Source: Bog-473 sp963817735 (GTDB lineage: Bacteria; Actinomycetota; Acidimicrobiia; Acidimicrobiales; RAAP-2). From it: 64,000 bases of DNA. The position numbers and the translations under genes are program-made. Location: positions 1 through 64,000 of the forward strand of contig CAWFPP010000014.1 in NCBI GenBank assembly GCA_963817735.1, given 5' to 3'. Shown in pieces: positions 52,742 through 63,844 of this stretch; within the stretch, counting starts at the first letter, position 1; each line of letters begins with the position of its first letter. The notes under the pieces are model-generated. The model was not told the DNA's origin and did not search any database. It worked only from the letters and a program-made list of their open reading frames with translations.

Positions 52742-53926
52742 TCAGCTCGACGAGCCGTAGGCGATGGCGACTTGGCTCGATTGCACGCGGACCCACGTGC
52801 CTCCCGACGGGGTGAGAGCGTAGACGCCGAGCGCGCCGCCCTGCACCGTGAACGCGTCGATGGCGCTGCCGTCCGTCGTCGCAGGACCGCTTGGCAGGGC
52901 GATCGCAGTCGTGTGAGCGGGCGGCGACGCGATGCGGTTCCATGGGCCGCCCGGATCGATGGAGTAGGCGGACGCGGCGGAGCCGGAAACCGTGACCACC
53001 GCGATGGCGGCCTCGTCCCCGACTGCGCTCGCCCGGACCGACGTCGCCGCGGTGAGAGCAAGGGGTGCAGATGTCGTCCAGGGCGCAGTACCCGTCCGCC
53101 ACAGGGCCACCAAAGCCCTGTGGCGGCCGCGTTGCGCGAGCACGAGCGCCGTCGTGGTCGTACCCGCCGATTCCAGCCGGAGTACGTCGGTGGCGGATCG
53201 CCGCTGCCCGCTCAGCGCTGTGCCGTAGGAGCTCCAGATCCCACCCACCTCGGTGAACATCCCGAGCAAGCCCCCGCGACCACATCCCGTGGCAACCAGA
53301 GGCGCTCCGGTGGGCAGCACGGCGACGGCGTCGACGGAAGTCACGCCGCAGCGGGGGAAGAGGCGGCCCAGGTGGGAGGCGGAGATGAGTATGGACCAGT
53401 GCGACAATCCTGGTGGCGCGGCGAGGACCTGACCGCCCGCGACCACTGCAACGACGTTCCCCGGGAGACCGGAAGCCAAGGAATCGGGCTCCACCGCCAG
53501 CCCGCCGGGCAGAAGTCGGGGGCTCCATGTGGCGCCGCCGGTGGTGCTCTGCGCCAGGGGAGAGAAGTGCAACAGCTGGCTGGGTAGGAACCCGACGACG
53601 ATGGACCCTGCACCCGCGCCCGTTACGAGGCCTCCGTTGTCGGCGACGCCCGGTGGAGTGACGACCGACCAGTGCGACCCGCCAGGCACAGCGTGGAGGA
53701 CCTGCCAGAAGGTATTGGTCGCCACCGACAATTCTCCCATTGGCAGGACCACCCAGGAGCCCTCCGGGGTCGACACGCCGCTTGGGAGCGGGAATCGCAC
53801 GGTGGCCGCGCCGCTCAGGCCGGCCGTCGAACCGAGCAGCAGTGCTGCCACTGTGGTCAACGCCGTCAGCGGGCGCGCGAGGTGACGTCTGCGCGGGGCC
53901 GTTCCCCTCTGCTTCTCGGATCTCAC
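52742..53926 (-). CDS. Secreted beta-propeller protein (sialidase/BNR-like)
   Basis: A 394-residue protein with a signal peptide (RPLTALTTVAALLLGSTAGL). The rest is Ala/Gly/Thr-rich, with recurring Asp-box-like elements (STTGGATWSPRLLPGG, GGSHWSVVTPPG, GGTWVRVQSSQ), consistent with a sialidase-type propeller without enzymatic residues. Function unknown. GTG 53926 overlaps the stop of the SCO-fusion gene (GTGA), so it is translated with it; a link to oxidase assembly is only positional. Confidence 0.7.
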   Translation of the reverse strand: MRSEKQRGTAPRRRHLARPLTALTTVAALLLGSTAGLSGAATVRFPLPSGVSTPEGSWVVLPMGELSVATNTFWQVLHAVPGGSHWSVVTPPGVADNGGLVTGAGAGSIVVGFLPSQLLHFSPLAQSTTGGATWSPRLLPGGLAVEPDSLASGLPGNVVAVVAGGQVLAAPPGLSHWSILISASHLGRLFPRCGVTSVDAVAVLPTGAPLVATGCGRGGLLGMFTEVGGIWSSYGTALSGQRRSATDVLRLESAGTTTTALVLAQRGRHRALVALWRTGTAPWTTSAPLALTAATSVRASAVGDEAAIAVVTVSGSAASAYSIDPGGPWNRIASPPAHTTAIALPSGPATTDGSAIDAFTVQGGALGVYALTPSGGTWVRVQSSQVAIAYGSSS

Positions 53927-55755
53927 GAAGGCAGGACAGCCTGAATCTGGTTCAGGAGAAGTGACGAGAACGACGAGGCGAACGTCTGGTCCGGTCCGGG
54001 GTCGTCGATCAGGGCGTCACGTTCGTGGCCGCGGGCGTCGATGACGAAGGCCAGATCGCTGTGGGCGACCATGGCGCCGTTGGCCACTGTGTCGACCTGA
54101 ATCCCGTACGAATCCCAGACGTGTTCGAGCGCGGGGAGCGAACCGGTGAGGTAGTACCAGTTGAAGAGACCGGTCAGCCCTTCCTGGCTGTCGAATTCGT
54201 TGGTGAATGAGATGGATCGGTAAATCGGGTTGGCCACGATCGCCACGAAGTCCACTTCGCCCGCCTGGCCGCCCAGCCGTTGGTCGGCCTGACGGAACTC
54301 CTGGGCGATGAGCGGGCAGTCCGACGTGCAGACCGGGTCGAGGAACGTCAGTGCCAGGACGTGGCCCCGCAGGCTGGCCAGACTGACCGCGTGGCCAGCC
54401 TGGTCGGTCAATGTAAACGGCGGCGCAGGCGTGTCGAGGGTATTGGGGGTTCCGTCGAGCGCTTCGGTCAGGATCGGGTCAGCGTTCTTGTTGACGGCGG
54501 CGACGGCCATCGGCGCGGAGCCGATTGCCACCACGGCAATCGCAGCGAGTGCGGCGAGGGACCGTGCGACGTACGCCGGCGTGACACGGTCCCACCAGTT
54601 GGTGCTGACGGGCGCGGCGGCTCCGTCGCCCATTGCGGCCACGGGCGCGGGAGCTTCGGAAGCCACCGGCAGCCGGAATGCAGCGGCGTATGCACCTGTA
54701 AAGAGAACGAGCATCGGCAGCATGGAGTTGGGATCGGTACCGGTACCCCCCAGGAAGCCCAAGTCCTCGACGAGCACCCAGTCGGCGACGCAGAGCACTG
54801 CTAAGGCGATCAGCCCGCCGAGGACCAGGTGACGACGGCCGCTGATGAAGAGGGCCCCGATCACAAGGAGGGCCACGACCGCGAAGAAGTTCACCACCCA
54901 GCCGTGGGCCGTGTCGAACGCTGCGAACGAATGGAGCCATGAGGAGAGCACACTCGGCTGGGGCGTCTGCGCCATGGTCTGGACCATGGCCGAGAGCGTG
55001 CCGCCTCGCCCCTGCCAGTAGCCCCGTCCCGGCCAGGCCTGGAGCACGGCCATGGCAATGAGGAACATGCCGCTCAGAGTCAGCATGAGACGGCCGAGCC
55101 GAGGCGAGTTGAAAGAGCGCTCCGGAAGGGCCACCAGAACGCCAGCCACGCAATAGAACAGCACCGCGCCGGGCGCGCCGAAGAGCCAGGTGAGGCCGGG
55201 GGCGAAGATGCCGCCGAAGGCCTCTCCGAAGCCCCAGACGATCAGCCCCCAGCCCGCGCCGGCGACGCCGGCGAGTCGCGACCACCGTCCCCGTGGCGCC
55301 ACGATCAGCCAGATGCCGATCCCGAGTTGGATCCAGACGGATGCCGCCGCCGCCTGGATCGGGTGGTCGGCCCAGATGGTTGCGCCGCTGTTGACGAGGT
55401 GCTGCACCCACTCAGGAGAGCCGCTCGCCGATGGGCGAAGCACGTTCGACGGAAGGCCGAGAGGCATGGACGATTGAATCTGGAGCAGTCCATCGAGGAT
55501 CCAGAAGCTGCCGAAGCCAATGCGCAGAATCCGCCGGGCGGCCGGCTCCGGCGCCCTAGACCGCGGCGCGACGGGGAAGGACGCCTGTCCCTGTTTCCTG
55601 AGCCTGCGATATTGGACCGTCCTGATGACGTTGAGACCGATGGCGCACAGGGCGACGATCAGGAGCACCAGGAGGAACTGGTGGAACAGTGCTGTGTGGA
55701 ACGCAGAGAGGATGATCCCGTTCCCCGACTGCAAGGTGCGGTTCATGCCGGGCAT
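53923..55755 (-). CDS. Large membrane protein fused to a C-terminal SCO1 domain
   Basis: About 610 residues. The first 430 hold some eleven TM helices in two modules (GFGSFWILDGLLQIQSSMPL; FGEAFGGIFAPGLTWLFGAP; FLGGTGTDPNSMLPMLVLFT), similar in motif and order to the Met-rich protein at 26667-28699. The C-terminal 150 residues form a SCO fold: PAPPFTLTDQAGHAVSLASL, LALTFLDPVCTSDCPLIAQE (C-x3-C at about 476-480), and His in VAHSDLAFVIDARG (about 565). It may bind copper in the membrane and pass it to SCO. The start is ATG 55755 or 55746. First gene of the oxidase operon. Confidence 0.78.
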   Translation of the reverse strand: MPGMNRTLQSGNGIILSAFHTALFHQFLLVLLIVALCAIGLNVIRTVQYRRLRKQGQASFPVAPRSRAPEPAARRILRIGFGSFWILDGLLQIQSSMPLGLPSNVLRPSASGSPEWVQHLVNSGATIWADHPIQAAAASVWIQLGIGIWLIVAPRGRWSRLAGVAGAGWGLIVWGFGEAFGGIFAPGLTWLFGAPGAVLFYCVAGVLVALPERSFNSPRLGRLMLTLSGMFLIAMAVLQAWPGRGYWQGRGGTLSAMVQTMAQTPQPSVLSSWLHSFAAFDTAHGWVVNFFAVVALLVIGALFISGRRHLVLGGLIALAVLCVADWVLVEDLGFLGGTGTDPNSMLPMLVLFTGAYAAAFRLPVASEAPAPVAAMGDGAAAPVSTNWWDRVTPAYVARSLAALAAIAVVAIGSAPMAVAAVNKNADPILTEALDGTPNTLDTPAPPFTLTDQAGHAVSLASLRGHVLALTFLDPVCTSDCPLIAQEFRQADQRLGGQAGEVDFVAIVANPIYRSISFTNEFDSQEGLTGLFNWYYLTGSLPALEHVWDSYGIQVDTVANGAMVAHSDLAFVIDARGHERDALIDDPGPDQTFASSFSSLLLNQIQAVLPS

Positions 55756-56123
55756 TGCTATGCCCGTCGTTGGAGCGCCGGCGCAGGCATCATTGCGTCC
55801 ACTACGGGCCGACACTACCGCCGCCTGTCGGCTCGCCGGCATTCGCCCTCGGCTGCCGGGCTACGAGTCGCCGGCCGGCGCGAGGGAACGCCGTCTCAGT
55901 GCATAGCGATGTTGGCCGCGATCTTTCGCCTGCCCGTTTGATCGTGGCTGGCCGGAGAGTGCAGGAATGCCCGGTGGGTCAGCGCAGGTTGTTGCGAAGT
56001 ACCTCGAAAGCGCACCTTTCTTGCGGTCGGGACACGGGTGGCACCACCGACGGGCATTTCGGGAATCGACACCGCATCTCTTCCGACTCGCGCCCCGCCA
56101 GAGTCGGTCGTAACTTGGCTCTC

Positions 56124-56621
56124 GTGACTTGTTCCGAGGATGGGCCGGATCAGGCGGAACAACCTCCAGTATCGCATGACGATCTGGGAGGGTTGCCCTC
56201 GGATCAGGTTGGTACGCAATCCTTCGGGATGGTCAAGTGGGTCTGGGTAATGATGATGATCGGCATCGGCGTCGAGTTCGCAACCGGGGTCGCCGCATTG
56301 GCCGTCGTGCCTGTCGACCGCCCTGATGGGTGGTTTCCCACGGGAGGCGAAGTCGCCTACCTCATCCATGCCGGCCTCGGGGCTGTACTGATGCTGGTCG
56401 CGCTGTCCCTCGTCCTAGTCGTTCCGAAGCAGGGGATTGTCCGTGTGGGAGTATTCATTGGGTTGGCCGGCCTCGCACTCGGCGCCGTCGGCGGCATCCT
56501 GACCGCCTATCACCCCTCTCGATTCGTGGGGCTGCTGCTCATGCTGGTGGGCACGTTGGTGGCGTTCTTCGGGTATCTCATCCCGCTCGCCGAACCCGAG
56601 GCGCGGGTGGAAACGGAATAG
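56124..56621 (+). CDS. Four-TM hypothetical membrane protein
   Basis: About 165 residues: a polar N-terminus then four TM helices (VWVMMMIGIGVEFATGVAAL, VAYLIHAGLGAVLMLVALSL, VGVFIGLAGLALGAVGGILT, FVGLLLMLVGTLVAFFGYLI). No family recognised. GTG 56124 gives the polar leader; ATG at MVKWVWV is an alternative. It is divergent from the SCO-fusion gene and convergent with the transglutaminase gene. Confidence 0.6.
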   Translation: MTCSEDGPDQAEQPPVSHDDLGGLPSDQVGTQSFGMVKWVWVMMMIGIGVEFATGVAALAVVPVDRPDGWFPTGGEVAYLIHAGLGAVLMLVALSLVLVVPKQGIVRVGVFIGLAGLALGAVGGILTAYHPSRFVGLLLMLVGTLVAFFGYLIPLAEPEARVETE

Positions 56622-56654
56622 CGAATGTTTCGCACTCGTCGTTACCAGTGGTGG

Positions 56655-57497
56655 TCACTGCGTCCTTGTCATTCGCACTACGACCCGCATGGCGTTCTCC
56701 GCGTTGCCGGCGTAGATGCCTTTCACGGGTGGCACGTCTGCGTAGTCCCGGCCGCGGCCGACCGCGATGTGCCTCGACCCGATCGGACAGTTGTTGGTCG
56801 GGTCGTAGCCCCACCACGCGCCCGTCCAGAACTCAACCCAAGCGTGACTCTGGGCAGTGATCTCCTCCCCGACAGTGGCGTCTTGTTCGGGATGGAAGTA
56901 GCCCGAGACGTAGCGCGAGGGCAGGCCGGCTGCTCGCGCCAACGACAGGCTCAGATGGGCAAAGTCCTGGCACACCCCCGCACCGTCGGCGAAAGCTTCG
57001 TTCGCTGACGTGTGGACGGTCGTGATACCGCGCACGTAACGCAGCGATTCGTGAGCAGCAGCGGCGATGCGGCGAGCCGTTTCGAGCGGCCGGACCGCAC
57101 GGAGCTGAGCGGAGAGTCCTGCCAGCTCAGGCCCGGGACGGGTGTAGAGGTTGTGTGAGAGGTGATCGGCCATGGTCAAGGATGCATCGCCGACGTCAGA
57201 CCACGTGCAGTCCTCGGGCTCGTCGGCAGGCTGGGTGTCGACCAGTGCAGTCCCGGTAATGCTGAGGGCGTCGTGGTTCCGGTCGACGTTGAAGGCAACG
57301 ACGTGGGTGCCCCAGTAGTCGATATAGGAATACTGCGGCGCCGCCGGTACCGTCACGACGCGTGCCTCGAGTGCCGTCTGCCGCGTCTCGGTCCGAGGGA
57401 TGAGGCGTAGCTCGTTGTAGGAGGCACGTGCCGGGGCGCAGTAGTCGAACCGTGTCTCGTGGGACACCCGCAAGCGCCACCCGTCGACCCGGCTCAC
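56655..57497 (-). CDS. Transglutaminase-like cysteine protease-fold protein
   Basis: A 280-residue protein with an N-terminal beta domain (RLRVSHETRFDYCAPARASY) and a transglutaminase core. The catalytic triad regions are AGVCQDFAHLSLSLARAAGL (Cys), ITAQSHAWVEFWTG (His) and WWGYDPTNNCPIGS (Asp). It belongs to the conserved trio with the alpha-E and circularly permuted ATP-grasp genes, proposed to make or break peptide-type bonds. GTG 57497 overlaps the alpha-E stop (GTGA). Confidence 0.9.
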   Translation of the reverse strand: MSRVDGWRLRVSHETRFDYCAPARASYNELRLIPRTETRQTALEARVVTVPAAPQYSYIDYWGTHVVAFNVDRNHDALSITGTALVDTQPADEPEDCTWSDVGDASLTMADHLSHNLYTRPGPELAGLSAQLRAVRPLETARRIAAAAHESLRYVRGITTVHTSANEAFADGAGVCQDFAHLSLSLARAAGLPSRYVSGYFHPEQDATVGEEITAQSHAWVEFWTGAWWGYDPTNNCPIGSRHIAVGRGRDYADVPPVKGIYAGNAENAMRVVVRMTRTQ

Positions 57498-58431
57498 GCC
57501 CCCACCCCCTCGCGCCACTGGAGGGGGAGGTCCTGGGCGAAGTAACGGCGCGTCACGGCGTCGCTGACCGCCGAGATCGCGGACTGGAGCCGCTCCAAGC
57601 GAGCCTCCAGTCCGAGGGCCAAGGTCGACGGTGCCGAGTACTCCAATTCGGCACGGGCCAGGCCAATGAGCCCCCTCGCGTCGTCCCAGGCCCCTTGGTG
57701 ACCGGCATTGATTTGATCGAGGCAGTTCTCCGCGAGGGTGAGGGAGGCAAAAGCTGAGCGCGGAAAGAGACGATCGTGTAAGAGGAAGTCGAGGACGCGG
57801 CCAGGCTCCACGACGCCTTGGGAAAGTCGTAAGTACGGTTCGTAGCCGCCGCAGGACCGTAAGAGTATGACCAGCCCGCTGTCAAAAACCTCGTCGAAGG
57901 CAACCGTGGCCAGCTGCCGCGCCACCACGTCGGTGCGCTCGAGGCAGCGACCAAGCGTAAAGAACAGCCACGTCTGGTCGCGGCTCATCATCGTGTCCGC
58001 CAGACCCATCATGCCCGCACACTGCGTCTTGACGAAGGAGAGGTAGACCGCTGGCCCCGCTCGGCGACCTGCCTCCCATTGAAGCGGCAGCTCGGACCAC
58101 GTCGCGTTGATGTGCTCCCAGAATTCCACAGGAACCACGTGGCGGACGGCCCGCGTGTTCTCACGGGCGGCAGCCAACGCACCGGCGATCGACGAGCGGC
58201 TCTGTGGATCCGTTGCCAGCCGTTGGGTCGCCTGGCGCAGCGTCTCGGTGCCGCTGTCGGGCAGTCCCATCACGGCCAGCAGGCGGCGGGCAGCGTGTGA
58301 TCCCTCAACGTCGCTCTGCTCGAGGGCCTGGTAGACCGAGACGTCGAGGATCCGTGCAGTCCCCTCGGCGCGCTCCACATAGCGGCCCACCCAGAAGATC
58401 GACTCGGCGACCCGGCTCAGGAGGGCCCGCG

Positions 58432-58435
<4 letters not shown>
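57494..58435 (-). CDS. Alpha-E domain protein (DUF403)
   Basis: A 313-residue all-helical protein starting with the family signature LLSRVAESIFWVGRYVERAE, then HVVPVEFWEHINATWSEL, SRDQTWLFFTLGRCLERTDV and LAENCLDQINAGHQGAWDD. Biochemical function is unknown; it always accompanies circularly permuted ATP-grasp and transglutaminase proteins. GTG 58435 overlaps the ATP-grasp stop (GTGA). No frameshift. Confidence 0.92.
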
Positions 58436-60084
<1,649 letters not shown>

Positions 60085-60479
60085 GATGACCCAAGGTGGC
60101 AGCCTTGTGTTTCGCCGCCGTTTCACGGACGAGAACAGCCGATGACGAGCGTCGACGGCGCGGTCCACTAGATGGGGTCAAGCCCAGAGCCCTTTCCCCA
60201 GCGGGTCGGGTCGGCGGTCACGAGCTGCGAAAGCAGTAACAGGTCTCATAACCCCGGATGTCTGACGATCAAATCCTCCCGAGGCACCTCCGAACGGATT
60301 GGGTTACCGGCAGAGGGCGGCTGATCAACGAGTATCACGCCCCTTGACCGGCCTGCACGCGTTTTTCGCACCCTGCGAGGGCCTGAATTTGGTTGGCCGC
60401 CATCTCTGTCGGCTGACCGAGCAATCAAGGTGACCTATGACCCTGGTGACCGACGACCATCTGGCCTAAAAGGGAGACC
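60085..60479. other. Divergent promoter region, no gene seen
   Basis: About 395 bp between the ATP-grasp start (minus) and the deacetylase (plus). A short N-terminal extension of the ATP-grasp frame to 60168 is possible. Otherwise I see no ORF, strong dyad or repeat. Confidence 0.4.
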
Positions 60480-61973
60480 GTGGTGCGTAAGCGCGTGCGA
60501 GAAGCTATTGGCGCGGCGTTGGGCGGCTCGTTGCTACTCCTCGTGAACGGGTCCGTGGCGGCTACGGTTACAAGCGCCGCGTCGAGTGGACAGCCAGCCT
60601 TCTATACGTGGCAGGCGCCAGGTGGGGGAGTGACGGCGGGGCAGAAGGTGATCGCCCTCACCTTCGACGACGGTCCTGGTTCGTACACTCCGCAGGTTCT
60701 CTCGGTGCTCGAGCGCTACGAAGTGCCGGCCACTTTCTTCGAGATCGGCGAAGAAGTGGCCGCCTACCCGCAGTACTCGAAGATGGTGGCGGCCGCCGGG
60801 TACCCAGTCGAGGACCACACCTGGAGCCATCCGGACCTCACCACGATCCCCGCCTCGAGTGTCGCGGCCCAGATCGACATGACCCAGACCGAGATCGCGG
60901 CTGTCACCGGCACGACGCCGCGGTGCGTACGCCCACCCTATGACGCCTGGAACCCCACCGTCCTGAGCACGATCGCAGCCCGAGGGCTCACCACCATGAG
61001 CTACTCAATCGATCCCAGGGACTGGAGCCTGCCAGGCGTGGAGAAAATCGTGAACAGTGTGGTTGGCGCAGCGTTCGCAGGTGCCGTGGTCGACATGCAC
61101 GACGGTGGGGGCGACCGCTCGGAGACGGTCGCCGCACTCCCACAGATCATCGTCGAGCTCAGGGCACAGGGCTACACGTTCGTCTCAATTTGCGGCGGCA
61201 GCGCGTTCGGTCCGCAAATCACTGCGACCTACGGCTTCGGTGACGCCCCCACGCCTGGCCCACCAGTCACGTCGGACCAGCCTCTGGTCGGCGCGGCCAC
61301 CCCCGACGGCGCCGGCTACTGGGAGGTGGCGGCCGACGGCGGCATCTTCAGCTTCGGCGATGCCCGCTTCTTTGGCTCCATGGGAGGAAAGCCGCTCGAC
61401 GAGCCCATCGTCGGCATGGCGGCCACGCCCGACGGCGCCGGCTACTGGGAGGTGGCGGCCGACGGCGGCATCTTCAGCTACGGCGATGCCCGCTTCTTTG
61501 GCTCCATGGGAGGAAAGCCGCTCAACGAGCCCATCGTCGGCATGGCGGCCACGCCCGACGGCGCCGGCTACTGGGAGGTGGCGGCCGACGGCGGCATCTT
61601 CAGCTACGGCGATGCCCGCTTCTTTGGCTCCATGGGAGGAAAGCCGCTCAACGAGCCCATCGTCGGCATGGCGGCCACGCCCGACGGCGCCGGCTACTGG
61701 GAGGTGGCGGCCGACGGCGGCATCTTCAGCTACGGCGATGCCCGCTTCTTTGGCTCCATGGGAGGAAAGCCGCTCAACGAGCCCATCGTCGGCATGGCGG
61801 CCACGCCCGACGGCGCCGGCTACTGGGAGGCGGCGGCCGACGGAGGCGTCTTCTCATTCGACGTGCCCTTCTACGGTTCGCGTAGCGGCCAGTCGCCCGT
61901 TGACCGCTTCTTCGCGATCACAGCAACCCCTGGCGGGGGCTATCTCCTAGCCGGTCAGTATCCGGCTGACTAG
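60480..61973 (+). CDS. Secreted polysaccharide deacetylase (NodB) with tandem Gly-Tyr-Trp repeats
   Basis: A 497-residue exported protein. Signal peptide LGGSLLLLVNGSVAATVTSA. The NodB domain (about 50-250) has the metal Asp in IALTFDDGPGSYTPQVL, H-x3-H in VEDHTWSHPDL, RPPYDAWN and the catalytic-His strand VVDMHDGGGDRSETV, so it should deacetylate N-acetylated glycans of the cell wall or a polymer. After a Pro linker come 42-residue repeats (ATPDGAGYWEVAADGGIFSF, then GDARFFGSMGGKPLNEPIVG), typical of Acidimicrobiia surface proteins and possibly propeller-forming. GTG 60480 or 60483 follows AAAGGGAG. Confidence 0.9.
   Translation: MVRKRVREAIGAALGGSLLLLVNGSVAATVTSAASSGQPAFYTWQAPGGGVTAGQKVIALTFDDGPGSYTPQVLSVLERYEVPATFFEIGEEVAAYPQYSKMVAAAGYPVEDHTWSHPDLTTIPASSVAAQIDMTQTEIAAVTGTTPRCVRPPYDAWNPTVLSTIAARGLTTMSYSIDPRDWSLPGVEKIVNSVVGAAFAGAVVDMHDGGGDRSETVAALPQIIVELRAQGYTFVSICGGSAFGPQITATYGFGDAPTPGPPVTSDQPLVGAATPDGAGYWEVAADGGIFSFGDARFFGSMGGKPLDEPIVGMAATPDGAGYWEVAADGGIFSYGDARFFGSMGGKPLNEPIVGMAATPDGAGYWEVAADGGIFSYGDARFFGSMGGKPLNEPIVGMAATPDGAGYWEVAADGGIFSYGDARFFGSMGGKPLNEPIVGMAATPDGAGYWEAAADGGVFSFDVPFYGSRSGQSPVDRFFAITATPGGGYLLAGQYPAD
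61299..61860. repeat. 126-bp tandem repeats in the deacetylase gene
   Basis: Equivalent bases recur at 61299, 61425, 61551, 61677 and 61803, a strict 126-bp period (42 codons). The central units are nearly identical in DNA, which points to recent duplication or gene conversion. The first unit differs at a few codons (Phe/Tyr, Asp/Asn) and the last diverges after about 61830. Confidence 0.92.
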
Positions 61974-62405
61974 ATCTGCGGTCCTCGTTGCAGCTGGCAG
62001 GCAGGTGTCGAACCACGGGGCAAACTCCTCGGATATCTCCCCTGGGACAGGCAAGAGATAGGACGGACCAACGCCAAGCAGGTTTCGGGCTCACATTGCC
62101 GCCCGCAGTCTGAAACTCGACCGAGCACACCGATCATGTGAGTTCCGGACGCAGTGGCTGCTGCGTCAGGCAGAGTGGTGCGCTGGGCGGCGGATCCACG
62201 CAGTTGTAGGGGCCGTGCTGAGGACCGGTGCACGACAACGTCTTTGGGTGGCCTATCCGAGGCAGATGACGCGATTGGCCCGTTTGTACCCGGAGGAACC
62301 GTTCGACGACCTCGGTTGCTTCGACCCTCGGTCCAGCACGCTCGCCCTGGCTGACGCGGGACCATCGTCCCTAGCGACCCGGCCGCCATGGGTGGAGACT
62401 GAACC
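61974..62405. other. Intergenic region, no gene seen
   Basis: A 432-bp stretch between the deacetylase and the phosphoribosyltransferase-hydrolase gene. Frames open here look like composition artefacts of GC-rich DNA. No clear dyad or repeat was found. Confidence 0.4.
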
Positions 62406-63740
62406 GTGGTCATGTTTCGGGACAGGGCAGAGGCAGGTCGGCAGCTGGCCGAGCAGCTCAAGAGGCGCCTCGGCGAGGAGGACGTGGTCGTGCTCGGGTT
62501 GCCGAGGGGCGGGGTGCCGGTCGCGTTCGAGGTCGCCCGAGAGCTGGATGCGCCGCTCGATGTGATCATCGTTCGTAAGCTCGGTGTTCCGTATCAGCCC
62601 GAGCTCGGCATGGGCGCGATCGGCGAGGACGGTGTACGGGTCCTGAACCATGAGGTGCTCGCTATGGCCAGGATCGGCAAGGACGAGGTCGCAGCCGTGG
62701 AGCGATCGGAGCGAGCTGAGCTCGAGCGGCGTGCCATACGGTTTCGGGGCAGCCGTCCGCGTACGCCCCTCGTCGATCGGACCGCGGTGGTGGTCGACGA
62801 CGGCATCGCAACCGGGTCCACCGCCCGGGCTGCTTGTGAGGTCGCACGAGCCCACGGAGCATCCCGTGTGATCCTGGCGGTGCCAGTCGCTCCGCCGTCT
62901 TCGCTCGGGTTGCTGGCAGGCGTAACCGACGAGGTGGTCTGCCTCGCGACCCCCGAGCCGTTCTACGCCGTGGGTGAGTTCTATCGCGACTTCTCGCAGA
63001 CTTCGGACGAGGATGTGGTGGAGCTCCTAGAGCGGGCAGCGACTCGGACGGCGGCTCCACCGTCGGCGGTGAACGCCGACCCGCCGGTTCGAGACGAAGA
63101 CGTGGTCGTCCAGACCGGCGCTGTCCGCCTCGTCGGACACCTTACGATTCCCGAGGAGTGCGCCGGGTTGGTCGTCTTCGCCCACGGCAGCGGGAGCAGT
63201 CGCCATAGTCCCCGCAACCGCTTGGTGGCTGCTGCCTTGAACTCAGCAAGGCTCGGGACGCTCCTCTTCGATCTGCTTACCCCCGACGAGGAGTTCGACC
63301 GTGCAGCGGTCTTTGACATCGAGCTCCTGGCACTGCGGCTCGGGGCGGTCACGCAATGGCTCGAGGCACAGCCCGAAGCGAACGGACTACGCATTGGTTA
63401 CTTCGGCGCGAGCACCGGCGCCGGGGCCGCCCTTTGGGCAGCAGCCGAGCCTCATTCAGCGATCGCCGCAGTCGTCTCCCGGGGCGGACGTCCCGACCTT
63501 GCCGGTTCGAAGCTCGACCAGGTGCGAGCGCCGACGTTGCTCATCGTGGGTGGCGACGACAAGGTCGTGCTCGAGCTGAATCGTCAGGCGCAGACGCAAC
63601 TGCGCTGTGAGAGCCAATTGGCGGTGGTGCCTGGCGCCACCCATCTCTTCGAGGAGCCTGGATCCTTAGAAGAGGTGTCGCGCTTGGCGGTTGACTGGCT
63701 CCTTGCCCGCTTGGCACCCACTACTGAGACGGCGGGTTGA
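62406..63740 (+). CDS. Phosphoribosyltransferase fused to alpha/beta hydrolase
   Basis: A 444-residue two-domain protein. Residues 1-215 are a PRTase with VVLGLPRGGVPVAFEVAREL, DVIIVRKLGVPYQPELGMGA and the PRPP loop AVVVDDGIATGSTA. Residues 230-440 are a dienelactone-hydrolase-like domain: FAHGSGSSRHSPRNR (oxyanion loop), the nucleophile in YFGASTGAGAALWA, Asp in LLIVGGDDKVVLE and His in VVPGATHLFEEPGSLEE. Fusions of this pairing occur in actinobacteria; the combined reaction is unknown. The first domain is paralogous to 12892-13545. GTG 62406 or ATG 62412. Confidence 0.9.
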   Translation: MVMFRDRAEAGRQLAEQLKRRLGEEDVVVLGLPRGGVPVAFEVARELDAPLDVIIVRKLGVPYQPELGMGAIGEDGVRVLNHEVLAMARIGKDEVAAVERSERAELERRAIRFRGSRPRTPLVDRTAVVVDDGIATGSTARAACEVARAHGASRVILAVPVAPPSSLGLLAGVTDEVVCLATPEPFYAVGEFYRDFSQTSDEDVVELLERAATRTAAPPSAVNADPPVRDEDVVVQTGAVRLVGHLTIPEECAGLVVFAHGSGSSRHSPRNRLVAAALNSARLGTLLFDLLTPDEEFDRAAVFDIELLALRLGAVTQWLEAQPEANGLRIGYFGASTGAGAALWAAAEPHSAIAAVVSRGGRPDLAGSKLDQVRAPTLLIVGGDDKVVLELNRQAQTQLRCESQLAVVPGATHLFEEPGSLEEVSRLAVDWLLARLAPTTETAG

Positions 63741-63844
63741 CGCCACCACCACGATGAGGGCGGTCCGCGCTGCAGTACGTTCTGTCCCGCCGGTGATTAG
63801 GCGTTACCGATTTGTGCGGCCGGATTCGAAAGCTTCGGTCTGAA

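Noticed and set aside
61299..61860. Regular tandem repeats as a CRISPR array.
   Set aside because: The period is 126 bp with no spacers, it is in frame within a deacetylase gene, and the repeated peptide is a known surface-protein repeat type.
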